Positions 1-6,182 of a stretch of 10,614 nucleotides of DNA are shown here, in pieces. Within the stretch, counting starts at the first letter, position 1; every line of letters starts with the position of its first letter. The notes beneath the pieces were generated by a model. It worked only from the letters and a program-made list of their open reading frames with translations, searched no databases and was not told the origin of the DNA. Origin of the DNA: BOG-908 sp964244615. GTDB lineage: Bacteria > Pseudomonadota > Alphaproteobacteria > Acetobacterales > Acetobacteraceae. Both the position numbers and the translations under genes were made by a program. The DNA lies in NCBI GenBank assembly GCA_964244615.1, contig CAXTJP010000087.1:1-10614 (forward strand), written 5' to 3'.

Positions 1-632
1 AGATGGCCGACCTGATGATGGTCGCCGGCAAGGACATCGAGGCCGCGGTGCAGCGGTTGGCACAGATGGCGCGTGCGGCCGGCATCCACGTGATCATGGC
101 GACGCAGCGCCCCTCGGTGGACGTGATCACCGGCACGATCAAGGCCAACTTCCCCACCCGCATCAGCTTCCAGGTGATCAGCAAGTTCGACAGCCGCACC
201 ATCCTGGGCGAGCAGGGGTCCGAGCAGCTGCTGGGCCACGGCGACATGCTCTACATGGTGGGCGGCGGCCGCATCACACGCGTGCACGGCCCGCTGGTGA
301 CCGACCGGGAGGTTGAGGATACGGTGGCCTTCCTGCGCCAGCAGGGCGCACCCGACTACCTCGACGAGGTGACGGAAGCCGCCGAGGAGGACGGCGCCGG
401 CACGCAGGGCGGCATGGCCGCAGGCGACGGCGAGATGGGGCTGTTCGACCAGGCGGTCGCCCTGGTTGCGCGGGAAGGAAAGGCGAGCACCAGTTTCATC
501 CAGCGCCACCTCAACATCGGCTACAACCGCGCCGCCAAGCTGATCGAGCAGATGGAGAAAGAGGGCATCGTCTCCGCCGCGAACCACGTGGGCAAGCGCG
601 AGGTGCTATGCCGCCGAACAAACGACGATTGA
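1..632 (+). CDS. ftsK: DNA translocase FtsK, C-terminal part (5' end outside window)
   Basis: FtsK is the membrane-anchored, septum-localised ATPase that pumps chromosomal DNA during division and activates XerCD recombination at dif. About 209 C-terminal residues are visible. They open inside the motor domain with MADLMM, the tail of the Walker B segment. Conserved RecA-fold stretches follow (HVIMATQRPSVDVITG, then TRISFQVISKFDSRTILGE and GADMLY-like GHGDMLYM). An acidic, Gly/Ala-rich linker at about residues 120-145 leads to the winged-helix gamma domain (about 147-205). The gamma domain carries the helix IGYNRAAKLIEQMEKEGIV and ends in GKREVL; in FtsK this domain reads the polar KOPS sequences. 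The reading frame is open to the left edge, so the membrane and linker domains lie upstream. The next gene on the strand is a topoisomerase IB after a gap of about 155 bases. Identification is secure; nothing in the visible part looks damaged. Confidence 0.97.
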   Translation, partial: MADLMMVAGKDIEAAVQRLAQMARAAGIHVIMATQRPSVDVITGTIKANFPTRISFQVISKFDSRTILGEQGSEQLLGHGDMLYMVGGGRITRVHGPLVTDREVEDTVAFLRQQGAPDYLDEVTEAAEEDGAGTQGGMAAGDGEMGLFDQAVALVAREGKASTSFIQRHLNIGYNRAAKLIEQMEKEGIVSAANHVGKREVLCRRTNDD

Positions 633-776
633 GCGGACACGAAACGTTCAGTAATCGCCAGGCGGCTTGCCAAGGCGGCGCTTGCGATCAGCTTGCAGAT
701 CATGCCGAGTTTGCCGGTCGGGTGCGCGCACTGGAGCACTGCAACCAACACGTATCACGCTCGTTCCATGCCATCC

Positions 777-782
777 GGGAGG
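777..782 (+). promoter_or_regulatory. Ribosome binding site deciding the topoisomerase IB start
   Basis: GGGAGG lies 5 bases before a GTG at 788 and 8 bases before a second GTG at 791. No comparable site precedes the far-upstream ATG at 608, which lies inside the 3' end of ftsK. The site therefore supports a GTG start at 788 or 791. Confidence 0.6.
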
Positions 783-787
783 ATCTG

Positions 788-1870
788 GTGGTGACGGACG
801 AGGCGAAAAACCTGCTCGACCCGGAAGCGGCGGCCAAGGCAGCGCATCTGCATTACGTGCACGACACCAAGCCGGGCATCACGCGACGGCCGGCCGAAGC
901 GGGCGGCTGGGACTACTTCATGCCGGACGGCACGCGCATCGCCGACGAGCGCACGATCCAGCGCATACGCAAGCTTGCCATCCCGCCCGCCTACACGGAC
1001 GTTTGGATCTGCCGCGATCCGAACGGTCATCTGCAGGCGGTTGGACGCGACGCGCGCGGGCGAAAGCAGTACCGTTATCACCCGCGCTGGCGCGAGATCC
1101 GCGACGAGGCCAAATACGGCAAGATGCTCGTCTTCGGGCGCAAGTTGCCCGAGATCCGCGCCCGCGTGGAACATGATCTCGCCAGGCCCGGACTGCCGCG
1201 CGAGAAAGTCCTCGCCGCCCTGGTGCGATTGCTGGAGCGGACGCTGGCGCGAATCGGCAACGAGGAATACGCCCGCACCAACAACAGCTTCGGGCTGACC
1301 ACGCTGCGCGAGCGGCACGCGAAGGTGCATGGCAACGTGGTGGAACTCGACTTCCGTGCCAAGCACGGAATCCAGCGGCACATCGAGCTGAAAGACCGCA
1401 AACTCGCCAGCATCATCAAGCGCCTGCAGGACATGCCCGGACAGGAGCTGTTCCACTACATCGACCAGGATGGCGCCAGCCACACGGTCGGGTCCGACGA
1501 CGTCAACGCCTACCTGCACGAGATCACCGGCGAGGACATAACCGCCAAGGATTTTCGGACATGGGCAGCCACCAACCTGGCGGCTCTCGCCTTGCGCGAG
1601 TTCGAGAGCTTCGACAGCGAAGCGAAAGCGAAGAAGAACGTTCTCCGCGCGGTCGAGGCCGTCTCCGGCCTGCTCGGCAACACCCCGAGCATCTGCCGCA
1701 AATGCTACATCCACCCTGCCATCTTCGACGGCTACCTCGACGGCAGCCTGCTCGAAGGGTTGAAAGCGCGGGCCGATGCCGTGCTCGACCACGAGGAGAC
1801 CGGGCTGACGGCCGAGGAGATCGCGGTGACGGCCTTTCTCGACAAGCGCCTGGGCGAACTGCAGGCGTAG
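788..1870 (+). CDS. DNA topoisomerase IB (poxvirus/bacterial type)
   Basis: This enzyme relaxes supercoils by nicking one strand and forming a 3'-phosphotyrosyl bond; no ATP or metal is needed. With the GTG at 788 the protein has 360 residues, usual for bacterial members. The N-terminal DNA-binding domain contains PGITRR (30-34) and GRKQYRYH (91-98). The catalytic domain has a candidate Arg at about 155 (LARIGNEEY), Lys192 (RAKHG), Arg257 (KDFRTW), Asn298 (GNTPS) and the nucleophile Tyr307 (CRKCYIHP). Asn in place of the vaccinia active-site His is, to my knowledge, typical of bacterial members. The frame stays open back to an ATG at 608, but that extension overlaps ftsK, resembles nothing known and lacks a ribosome site, so I excluded it. 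The gene converges on the hydroxy acid oxidase, and its TAG stop forms the tip of a palindromic repeat. Family is certain; the choice between 788 and 791 is not. Confidence 0.93.
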   Translation: MVTDEAKNLLDPEAAAKAAHLHYVHDTKPGITRRPAEAGGWDYFMPDGTRIADERTIQRIRKLAIPPAYTDVWICRDPNGHLQAVGRDARGRKQYRYHPRWREIRDEAKYGKMLVFGRKLPEIRARVEHDLARPGLPREKVLAALVRLLERTLARIGNEEYARTNNSFGLTTLRERHAKVHGNVVELDFRAKHGIQRHIELKDRKLASIIKRLQDMPGQELFHYIDQDGASHTVGSDDVNAYLHEITGEDITAKDFRTWAATNLAALALREFESFDSEAKAKKNVLRAVEAVSGLLGNTPSICRKCYIHPAIFDGYLDGSLLEGLKARADAVLDHEETGLTAEEIAVTAFLDKRLGELQA

Positions 1871-1914
1871 AGCATGATGCGGCCGGACGCGGTCAGCCGC
1901 CGGATAACATGCTC
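1869..1914. repeat. Palindromic intergenic unit 1
   Basis: Arms GAGCATG (1870-1876) and CATGCTC (1908-1914) form a perfect 7-bp inverted repeat around a GC-rich centre. The left tip overlaps the TAG stop of the topoisomerase gene (1868-1870). Its left half, AGAGCATGATGCGGCCGG, resembles the left half of the unit at 1931. It has no T-run, so a classical intrinsic terminator is not indicated. It looks like a short interspersed palindrome, which is an inference. Confidence 0.55.
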
Positions 1915-1930
1915 GACACGACAAAGAGCC

Positions 1931-1979
1931 AGAGCGGGATGCGCCCGGCCGTGCCGACAGAAGGACACATCCCGCTCTA
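1931..1979. repeat. Palindromic intergenic unit 2
   Basis: Arms AGAGCGGGATG (1931-1941) and CATCCCGCTCT (1968-1978) form a perfect 11-bp inverted repeat with a 26-base centre. The right tip covers the complement of the oxidase TAG stop (1977-1979). In the transcript it could form a strong stem at the 3' ends of both converging genes. There is no T-tract on either strand. It may act as a bidirectional 3'-end structure or be a member of a repeat family. Confidence 0.65.
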
Positions 1980-3209
1980 GCGTGACCGCAAGCGGCTCTC
2001 GGCCTCGCCGGGACGAAGTGCCTGGCCGCTGTCCTCGACCATGTCCGGCGTGATCTCGCCCAGGGTCCGGCAACCGGCCAGCCCGAGCGTCAGGTCCAGC
2101 TCCGCCAGCATGCCGCGCAGCACCGCCGACACGCCGGCTTGGCCATCGATCGCCAGACCGTAGACGTAGGGCCGCCCGACCAGCACGGCACGCGCGCCGA
2201 GCGCCAGCGCCTTGAAGATGTCGGCGCCGCCACGGATCCCGCTGTCGAACAGCACCGGAACGCGGCCGGCGACCTGGTCGGCCACCTTGCGCAGCCCGGT
2301 CAGCGCCGCCTGCGCCCCGTCCACCTGCCGTCCGCCATGGTTGGAGACGATGATCCCGTCCATGCCGTGCTCGATCGCCAGCCTCGCGTCCGCCGGGTGG
2401 TTGATGCCCTTCAGCAGGATAGGCAGGCGCGTTTGGCGGCGCAGAAACGACAATCGCTCCCAGGTGATCGTCGGGTTCGAGTAGATACCCATGAACAGCA
2501 GGCTGGCCGCCCGAACGTCGTCCGCCCGGTCGCCCAGCCTGGCCCTGAACACCGGGTCCGAGGTGTATTGCGCGATGCCGCGACCCTCAAGGAACGGCAG
2601 GTAGCCGAGGTCGAGGTCGCGGCAGCGCCAGCCGAGCAGGGCGGTGTCGAGCGTCACCACCAGGGCGGTGCAGCCGCAGGCCTCGCTGCGGCGCACCAGG
2701 CTTGCCACCAGCTCGTCCGACTTGCCCCAGTAGAGCTGGAACCACCGTTCCGCGTCGCCCATCGCCGACGCGATCGCCTCCATCGTATGGCTCGCCTGGT
2801 TGGAGATCACCAGCGGCACCTGCAGGCTGGCGCAGGCACGCGCGGTGGCCAGGTCCCCGTCGGGGTGGGCCATCTCCTGCACGCCGATCGGGGCCGCGAG
2901 CACCGGATGCGGCAGAACGCGGCCGAACAGCTCGATGGACAGGTCGCGCGTGCCCACATCGCGCAGCATGCGCGGCACGATCCGAACCTGGTCGAAGGCA
3001 GCAAGGTTGGCGTCCATCGTAGCTTCGCGCCCCGCGCCACCGGCGATGTAGGCGAAGGCCTCGGCCGACATCGCCGACCTGGCGCGCGCTTCCAGCGCAT
3101 CCTGGCGCGTGGGCACCGCCGGACGCTGCTGCGCCGTCATGCCGGCGAGGTAGATCTCGCCTTGACGCGCAAGGCCGGGCGACGCGGCGAGGGAAGGGGG
3201 CGTGTCCAT
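1977..3209 (-). CDS. FMN-dependent 2-hydroxy acid oxidase, lactate 2-monooxygenase-like
   Basis: This is a 410-residue TIM-barrel flavoprotein of the glycolate oxidase/lactate dehydrogenase family, cytoplasmic with no signal peptide. Visible family motifs are YIAGGAG (54-60), an FMN-site stretch PVLAAPIGVQ (102-111), QLYWG (159-162 region), LLKGI with Lys268, the active-site SNHGGRQVD with His291 and Arg294, and the phosphate-binding FDSGIRGGADIFKALALGA followed by VGRP. The segment LLGWRCRDLDLGYLPFL with AQYTSDPVF (about 191-221) matches my memory of mycobacterial lactate 2-monooxygenase (lactate plus O2 to acetate, CO2 and water) better than LldD. Substrate and product are therefore inferred; lactate dehydrogenase, lactate oxidase or another hydroxy acid oxidase remain possible. 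The ATG is preceded at 5 bases by AAGGGA. The gene diverges from the nuclease gene and no partner gene (permease or regulator) is adjacent. Confidence 0.88.
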   Translation of the reverse strand: MDTPPSLAASPGLARQGEIYLAGMTAQQRPAVPTRQDALEARARSAMSAEAFAYIAGGAGREATMDANLAAFDQVRIVPRMLRDVGTRDLSIELFGRVLPHPVLAAPIGVQEMAHPDGDLATARACASLQVPLVISNQASHTMEAIASAMGDAERWFQLYWGKSDELVASLVRRSEACGCTALVVTLDTALLGWRCRDLDLGYLPFLEGRGIAQYTSDPVFRARLGDRADDVRAASLLFMGIYSNPTITWERLSFLRRQTRLPILLKGINHPADARLAIEHGMDGIIVSNHGGRQVDGAQAALTGLRKVADQVAGRVPVLFDSGIRGGADIFKALALGARAVLVGRPYVYGLAIDGQAGVSAVLRGMLAELDLTLGLAGCRTLGEITPDMVEDSGQALRPGEAESRLRSR

Positions 3210-3256
3210 GTCGGTCCCTTTCTGTTCTTTTCGGCCGATTCCGGCTAAGCTTTGGC
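3210..3256. promoter_or_regulatory. Short divergent intergenic region (oxidase / mmcB)
   Basis: Only 47 bases separate the two divergent starts, so both core promoters must lie here or reach into the neighbouring gene. The minus strand carries AAGGGA (complement of 3215-3220), a ribosome site for the oxidase. No convincing ribosome site precedes the ATG at 3257. I do not see a clear -35/-10 pair or an alphaproteobacterial LexA box (GTTC-N7-GTTC). Confidence 0.4.
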
Positions 3257-3712
3257 ATGGATCTCTCGCCGCCGGAACGTACCACCGCCATCCGTCGCGC
3301 GGCCGCGCGCCTGTGCCGTGCGCTCGGCTGGGCGCCGTTGCACGAGGTGGCGCTGCCGAACAATCGCCGGGCCGACATCCTGGCCTTGAAGCGGGACGGC
3401 GACTTCGCCTGCGTCGAGGTGAAATCCGGCGCCACCGACTTCCTGACCGACGGAAAATGGCCGGAGTACCGCGACTTTTCCGACGCGCTCTACTTCGCGG
3501 TCGACCTCGACTTCCCGCAGATCCTGCTGCCGGACGATGTCGGGCTGATCGTCGCCGCCGACCAGCAGGCGGTGATGTTGCGCGAAGCGCCGGTCCATCG
3601 CATGGCCCCCGCGCGACGCCGCGCTCTCACCCACCGTTTCGCCACCCTGGCCGCCTGCCGGCTGGAAAACCTCGCCGACCCGCAGGACCATTTCGCCCTC
3701 AGCTGCGAGTAG
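3257..3712 (+). CDS. mmcB: MmcB-family DNA repair nuclease
   Basis: This 151-residue protein resembles MmcB-related DNA repair proteins of alphaproteobacteria, which are linked by name to mitomycin C damage. Sequence support is a PD-(D/E)XK-type nuclease core: RADIL with Asp40, then CVEVKSG with Glu54 and Lys56 in the E-x-K arrangement, followed by TDFLTDGKWPEYRDF and the strand LYFAVD. An N-terminal Arg-rich helix (8-22) precedes the core. There is no signal peptide or membrane segment. The ATG at 3257 gives the usual short length and places the core near the middle. The gene diverges from the oxidase and converges on hldE, so it is probably transcribed alone. Nuclease activity is inferred from the fold signature; its DNA substrate is unknown to me. 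The gene symbol rests on resemblance recalled from the family. Confidence 0.85.
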   Translation: MDLSPPERTTAIRRAAARLCRALGWAPLHEVALPNNRRADILALKRDGDFACVEVKSGATDFLTDGKWPEYRDFSDALYFAVDLDFPQILLPDDVGLIVAADQQAVMLREAPVHRMAPARRRALTHRFATLAACRLENLADPQDHFALSCE

Positions 3713-3806
3713 AATGGATTGCTGCTTCAACGTCGCTCTCTCGGTGTCTGCCCCAGCCCTCGGCGTCGGGCCAAAGAAGCGCCGGACGGGCTTCATCGCA
3801 GCACCG

Positions 3807-5186
3807 TCAGCCCGCGAGCACTTCTCCGCCCCAGCCGCGTACCAGATCGGCCACCACGGCGCCCGGCGTCGCGTCGATCAGCAGGTCCGGCCGAAGCTGC
3901 AGCAGGGTTTCGGTCTGTGCCCCCTCGGGGAACACGCAGATCAGGTCGACCGAGGCGGAACCCGCAGCGTCCGAGAGCACGCGGCGCGTAACCTCGCCGT
4001 CCTCGGCCTCGGCCGAGCTCTCCATGCCGACCACCAGGCGGTCGCAAGCGGCGCGGGCCGTGTCCATGCGGGCGCGGGTGAACCGGCGGCAATCCGTGGT
4101 GATCAGCGCGGTGCGCAGGCCCATGCGGCGCCAGCGGTCCACCTGCTCCACCGCCACGGCGGTCGCCACGATCTTGCGCAGCGCCCGACCCTGCGGCGTC
4201 AGCATGGCCACGAGGTCGGTGCCCTGCGCCACCGCCATGCCGGGCTGGCCGGCCGCGACCGCCATCGCCAGGTTGGCGAGCCTTGCGGCCACCGGCAGCT
4301 TGAGCCCGGTGGCCAGGCCCGCCGCCAGGGCCGAGACCACCGTGTCGCCGGATCCCGCCAGGTCGAACACCTCGGAGATGGCGGGCTGCAGGTGCAGCAC
4401 GTCCGATGCAGTCACCAGCGACAGCCCGTCCGCGCCACGGTTCACCACCACCGCGCCGAAGCCGTGCGCCGTACGCAGCCAGCCGGCCGCGGCGGCGATC
4501 CGCGCGTCGCTGCCCACCGCCATGCCGGTCGCCGCCTCCAGCTCGCGCAGCGTGGGGACGGCCACGTCGGCACCGGCGAAACGGTCGTAATCCGGGCCGC
4601 GCGGATCGACTACGATCGGCCGGCCGGCGGCCCGCGCCGCCTCGATGATACGCCGCGGCACGTCGCCGCTCAGCAGGCCCTTGCGGTAGTCGGAGAGCAC
4701 GGTGACGCTGGTGGCCGCCAGCGCGTCGCCGGCGATGCGCAGCATGCGTTCGGCCAGCTTCGGGTGGATCGGGCCGGTGACTTCCTGGTCCGAGCGCAGC
4801 AGCTGCTGGCCGCCGGCGATGAACCGCGTCTTGACCGTGGTGCAGCGGCCGCCCTGCACCAGCAGCCAGGGCTCCACGTTCGGCTGCCCGCCGATCAGGC
4901 CGGTCAGGTCCGAGCCCGCCTGGTCGTCCCCCACCACCGAGACGAAGGCGACGGCGGCGCCGAGTGCGGTCAGGTTGCGCACCAGGTTGCCGGCCCCGCC
5001 CGGCAGCGCCAGCTCGCGATCGACCGACAGCACGGGCACCGGCGCCTCGGGGCTGATACGGGCGACGCTGCCGAATACGTAGCGGTCGAGCATGACGTCG
5101 CCGACGACGAGGACGCTGGCCCGGGCCAGCCGGGGGATCGCCTCGGCCAACTCGGCATCCACGCTGGTGGCGTCGTCGTCGTTCAT
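3807..5186 (-). CDS. hldE: HldE-like heptose 7-phosphate kinase with degenerate nucleotidyltransferase domain
   Basis: HldE normally makes ADP-heptose for the LPS core: a PfkB-type kinase forms heptose 1,7-bisphosphate, and a C-terminal nucleotidyltransferase adenylates heptose 1-phosphate. Here the kinase half (about 1-325) is well kept: GDVMLDRYVFG, ISPEAPVPVL, LPGGAGNLVRNL, IAGGQQLLRSD, DYRKGLL, VDPRGPDYDR and FDLAGSGDTV with the catalytic Asp281. The usual TPN is VPT at about 211. The second half (about 335-459) keeps the outline DRLVVGMES, RPDLLI and GGEVL, but the HxGH site is replaced (RRFTRARMD), the KGGDY segment is DATPG, and the final STTxII tail is missing. Total length is 459, slightly short. 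I chose the ATG at 5186 because GGAAG lies 5 bases upstream; a TTG at 5222 in frame has no good site. It follows the phosphatase gene by 60 bases and is probably co-transcribed. Kinase function is likely; adenylyltransferase function is doubtful. Confidence 0.87.
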   Translation of the reverse strand: MNDDDATSVDAELAEAIPRLARASVLVVGDVMLDRYVFGSVARISPEAPVPVLSVDRELALPGGAGNLVRNLTALGAAVAFVSVVGDDQAGSDLTGLIGGQPNVEPWLLVQGGRCTTVKTRFIAGGQQLLRSDQEVTGPIHPKLAERMLRIAGDALAATSVTVLSDYRKGLLSGDVPRRIIEAARAAGRPIVVDPRGPDYDRFAGADVAVPTLRELEAATGMAVGSDARIAAAAGWLRTAHGFGAVVVNRGADGLSLVTASDVLHLQPAISEVFDLAGSGDTVVSALAAGLATGLKLPVAARLANLAMAVAAGQPGMAVAQGTDLVAMLTPQGRALRKIVATAVAVEQVDRWRRMGLRTALITTDCRRFTRARMDTARAACDRLVVGMESSAEAEDGEVTRRVLSDAAGSASVDLICVFPEGAQTETLLQLRPDLLIDATPGAVVADLVRGWGGEVLAG

Positions 5187-5191
5187 CCCGG

Positions 5192-5196
5192 CTTCC
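5192..5196 (-). promoter_or_regulatory. Ribosome binding site supporting the hldE ATG
   Basis: On the minus strand GGAAG lies 5 bases before the ATG at 5186. The in-frame TTG at 5222 lacks a similar site, so the shorter protein is preferred. Confidence 0.5.
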
Positions 5197-5246
5197 GTAT
5201 CGTCCGCGGCCGCGGCAGGCAAGGTAATCCGTCGTCGGTGCGGGCG

Positions 5247-5960
5247 TCAGGTGGTCAGGAACCCCATCCGGTTCTGCTCCAGCACCAGACAGGTCAGGGT
5301 CCCGCCCATGGCGGCACCGGTGTCGATGCCGATGCGGTTGGGACGGACCACGGGCGTGGCCCCGGGGGTGTGACCGTGCACCACCACCAGCTTGTGGCGG
5401 TCCTGGCTCGAAAGGAACGGCTCGCGTATCCAGAGCAGGTCGTCCTCGCCCTGCCGGTCGAGCGCGCGCCCTGGCCGGATGCCGGCATGCACGAACAGGT
5501 AGCCGCCCTCGCACTGCGTCAGCGCGCGCGCCTCGATCCATGCCCGGTGCTCCACCGGCACCGCCTTCGTCCACTGCTCAGGGGCGTCGTCGGGCGACGC
5601 GCGATAGCTCTCCAACGTCGCGTTGCCGCCGTTGGCGAGCCAGCCCTCGATCCAGCGCGGGTCGCCGGACAAGGCGGCCGTCATCATGACCTCGTGGTTG
5701 CCGCGCAGATCCACCCTGCGGCTGACCCGCGGGGCGACGTCGCCGGCGAGCAGCCCGACGACGCCCGCGCTGTCCGGCCCGCGATCGACGTAGTCGCCGA
5801 GGTGGATCAGCACGCTCTGTTCGACCGGGCGGGCGGCGAGGTCGGCGGCGATGGACCGATGCAGCGCCACCAGCCGGTCTAGGCAGCCATGGACGTCGCC
5901 CACGGCGTAGACGCGAAGCCCCGCGGGCAAGCTCGCCGGCGCTAACGAGAAATCGATCAT
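5247..5960 (-). CDS. PPP-family metallophosphatase (Ser/Thr protein phosphatase / ApaH-like)
   Basis: This 237-residue cytoplasmic metallophosphoesterase has the complete set of PPP metal and catalytic motifs: GDVHG (21-25), GDYVDRGP (55-62), GNHE (87-90), HAGIRPG (157-163) and HGHTP (194-198). The metal ligands Asp22, His24, Asp56, Asn88, His157 and His196 and the catalytic His89 are all present, so it should be active. Members dephosphorylate phosphoproteins, or in the ApaH branch split diadenosine tetraphosphate; the sequence alone does not settle which. The length is a little below that of ApaH and fits the small bacterial PrpA-like phosphatases. The ATG at 5960 is preceded by AGGA at about 9 bases. 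It lies 60 bases upstream of hldE on the same strand, probably in one transcript. A role in LPS heptose dephosphorylation would be speculation, since the usual GmhB enzyme is of a different (HAD) fold. Confidence 0.9.
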   Translation of the reverse strand: MIDFSLAPASLPAGLRVYAVGDVHGCLDRLVALHRSIAADLAARPVEQSVLIHLGDYVDRGPDSAGVVGLLAGDVAPRVSRRVDLRGNHEVMMTAALSGDPRWIEGWLANGGNATLESYRASPDDAPEQWTKAVPVEHRAWIEARALTQCEGGYLFVHAGIRPGRALDRQGEDDLLWIREPFLSSQDRHKLVVVHGHTPGATPVVRPNRIGIDTGAAMGGTLTCLVLEQNRMGFLTT

Positions 5961-6182
5961 TCAGCGCCATCCTAGCGCGCGGGGCCGTATGGCTGGCAAC
6001 GCCGTGCGGCCCGTCATCCTGTCGGGAGGCTCATGATCGTTCTCGACCGAAATGCCCGGTCGGGCGCATCCGATCGCGCTCTTGCGGCTGCCTCGCCTGC
6101 TGGCGGACGACATCGCCGCCCGGAAAAGGCTGAGCGCCCGGCCATCGAGGCGGGGCTGCCGAGGCCGTTCCCGGCGAGAACC
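5961..6182. other. Intergenic stretch between two minus-strand genes
   Basis: About 220 bases separate the PLP-like gene from the phosphatase gene. The only symmetry I see is GCCCG-GT-CGGGC at 6054-6065, too small for a confident terminator, and GTTC-N7-GAAC at 6167-6181. A minus-strand open frame of about 50 Arg-rich codons ends just before the phosphatase ATG, but nothing supports it as a gene. A promoter for the phosphatase-hldE pair is likely here, but I cannot point to it. Confidence 0.4.

Noticed and set aside
608..787. N-terminal extension of the topoisomerase IB frame back to an ATG at 608
   Set aside because: It overlaps the ftsK 3' end, matches no part of the family and lacks a ribosome site, whereas GGGAGG precedes the GTG pair at 788/791.
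755..1924. Long minus-strand open frame opposite the topoisomerase gene
   Set aside because: It is the antisense of a gene with clear catalytic motifs; long antisense frames are expected in GC-rich DNA and it has no recognisable domain.
2139..3248. Plus-strand open frame of 369 codons opposite the oxidase
   Set aside because: Arg/His/Gln-rich shadow of the oxidase gene without a motif or ribosome site.
3210..3256. LexA (SOS) box upstream of the mmcB-like repair gene
   Set aside because: A single GTTC is present, but the second half-site at the N7 spacing is missing.
3787..3814. Possible hairpin CGGGCT / AGCCCG at the 3' end of hldE
   Set aside because: Only 6 bp with a 16-base loop and no T-run, overlapping the last codons; not enough for a terminator call.
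3714..5882. Plus-strand open frame of 722 codons opposite hldE and the phosphatase
   Set aside because: Despite its length it spans two well-supported minus-strand genes and has the His/Gln/Arg-rich composition of an antisense frame.
6054..6065. Possible terminator GCCCG-GT-CGGGC after the PLP-like gene
   Set aside because: The palindrome is short, its loop would need to open the stem to 4 bp, and there is no T-run.
5962..6112. Arg-rich minus-strand frame of about 50 codons ending just before the phosphatase ATG
   Set aside because: No ribosome site, no recognisable composition or motif; likely chance in an intergenic stretch.
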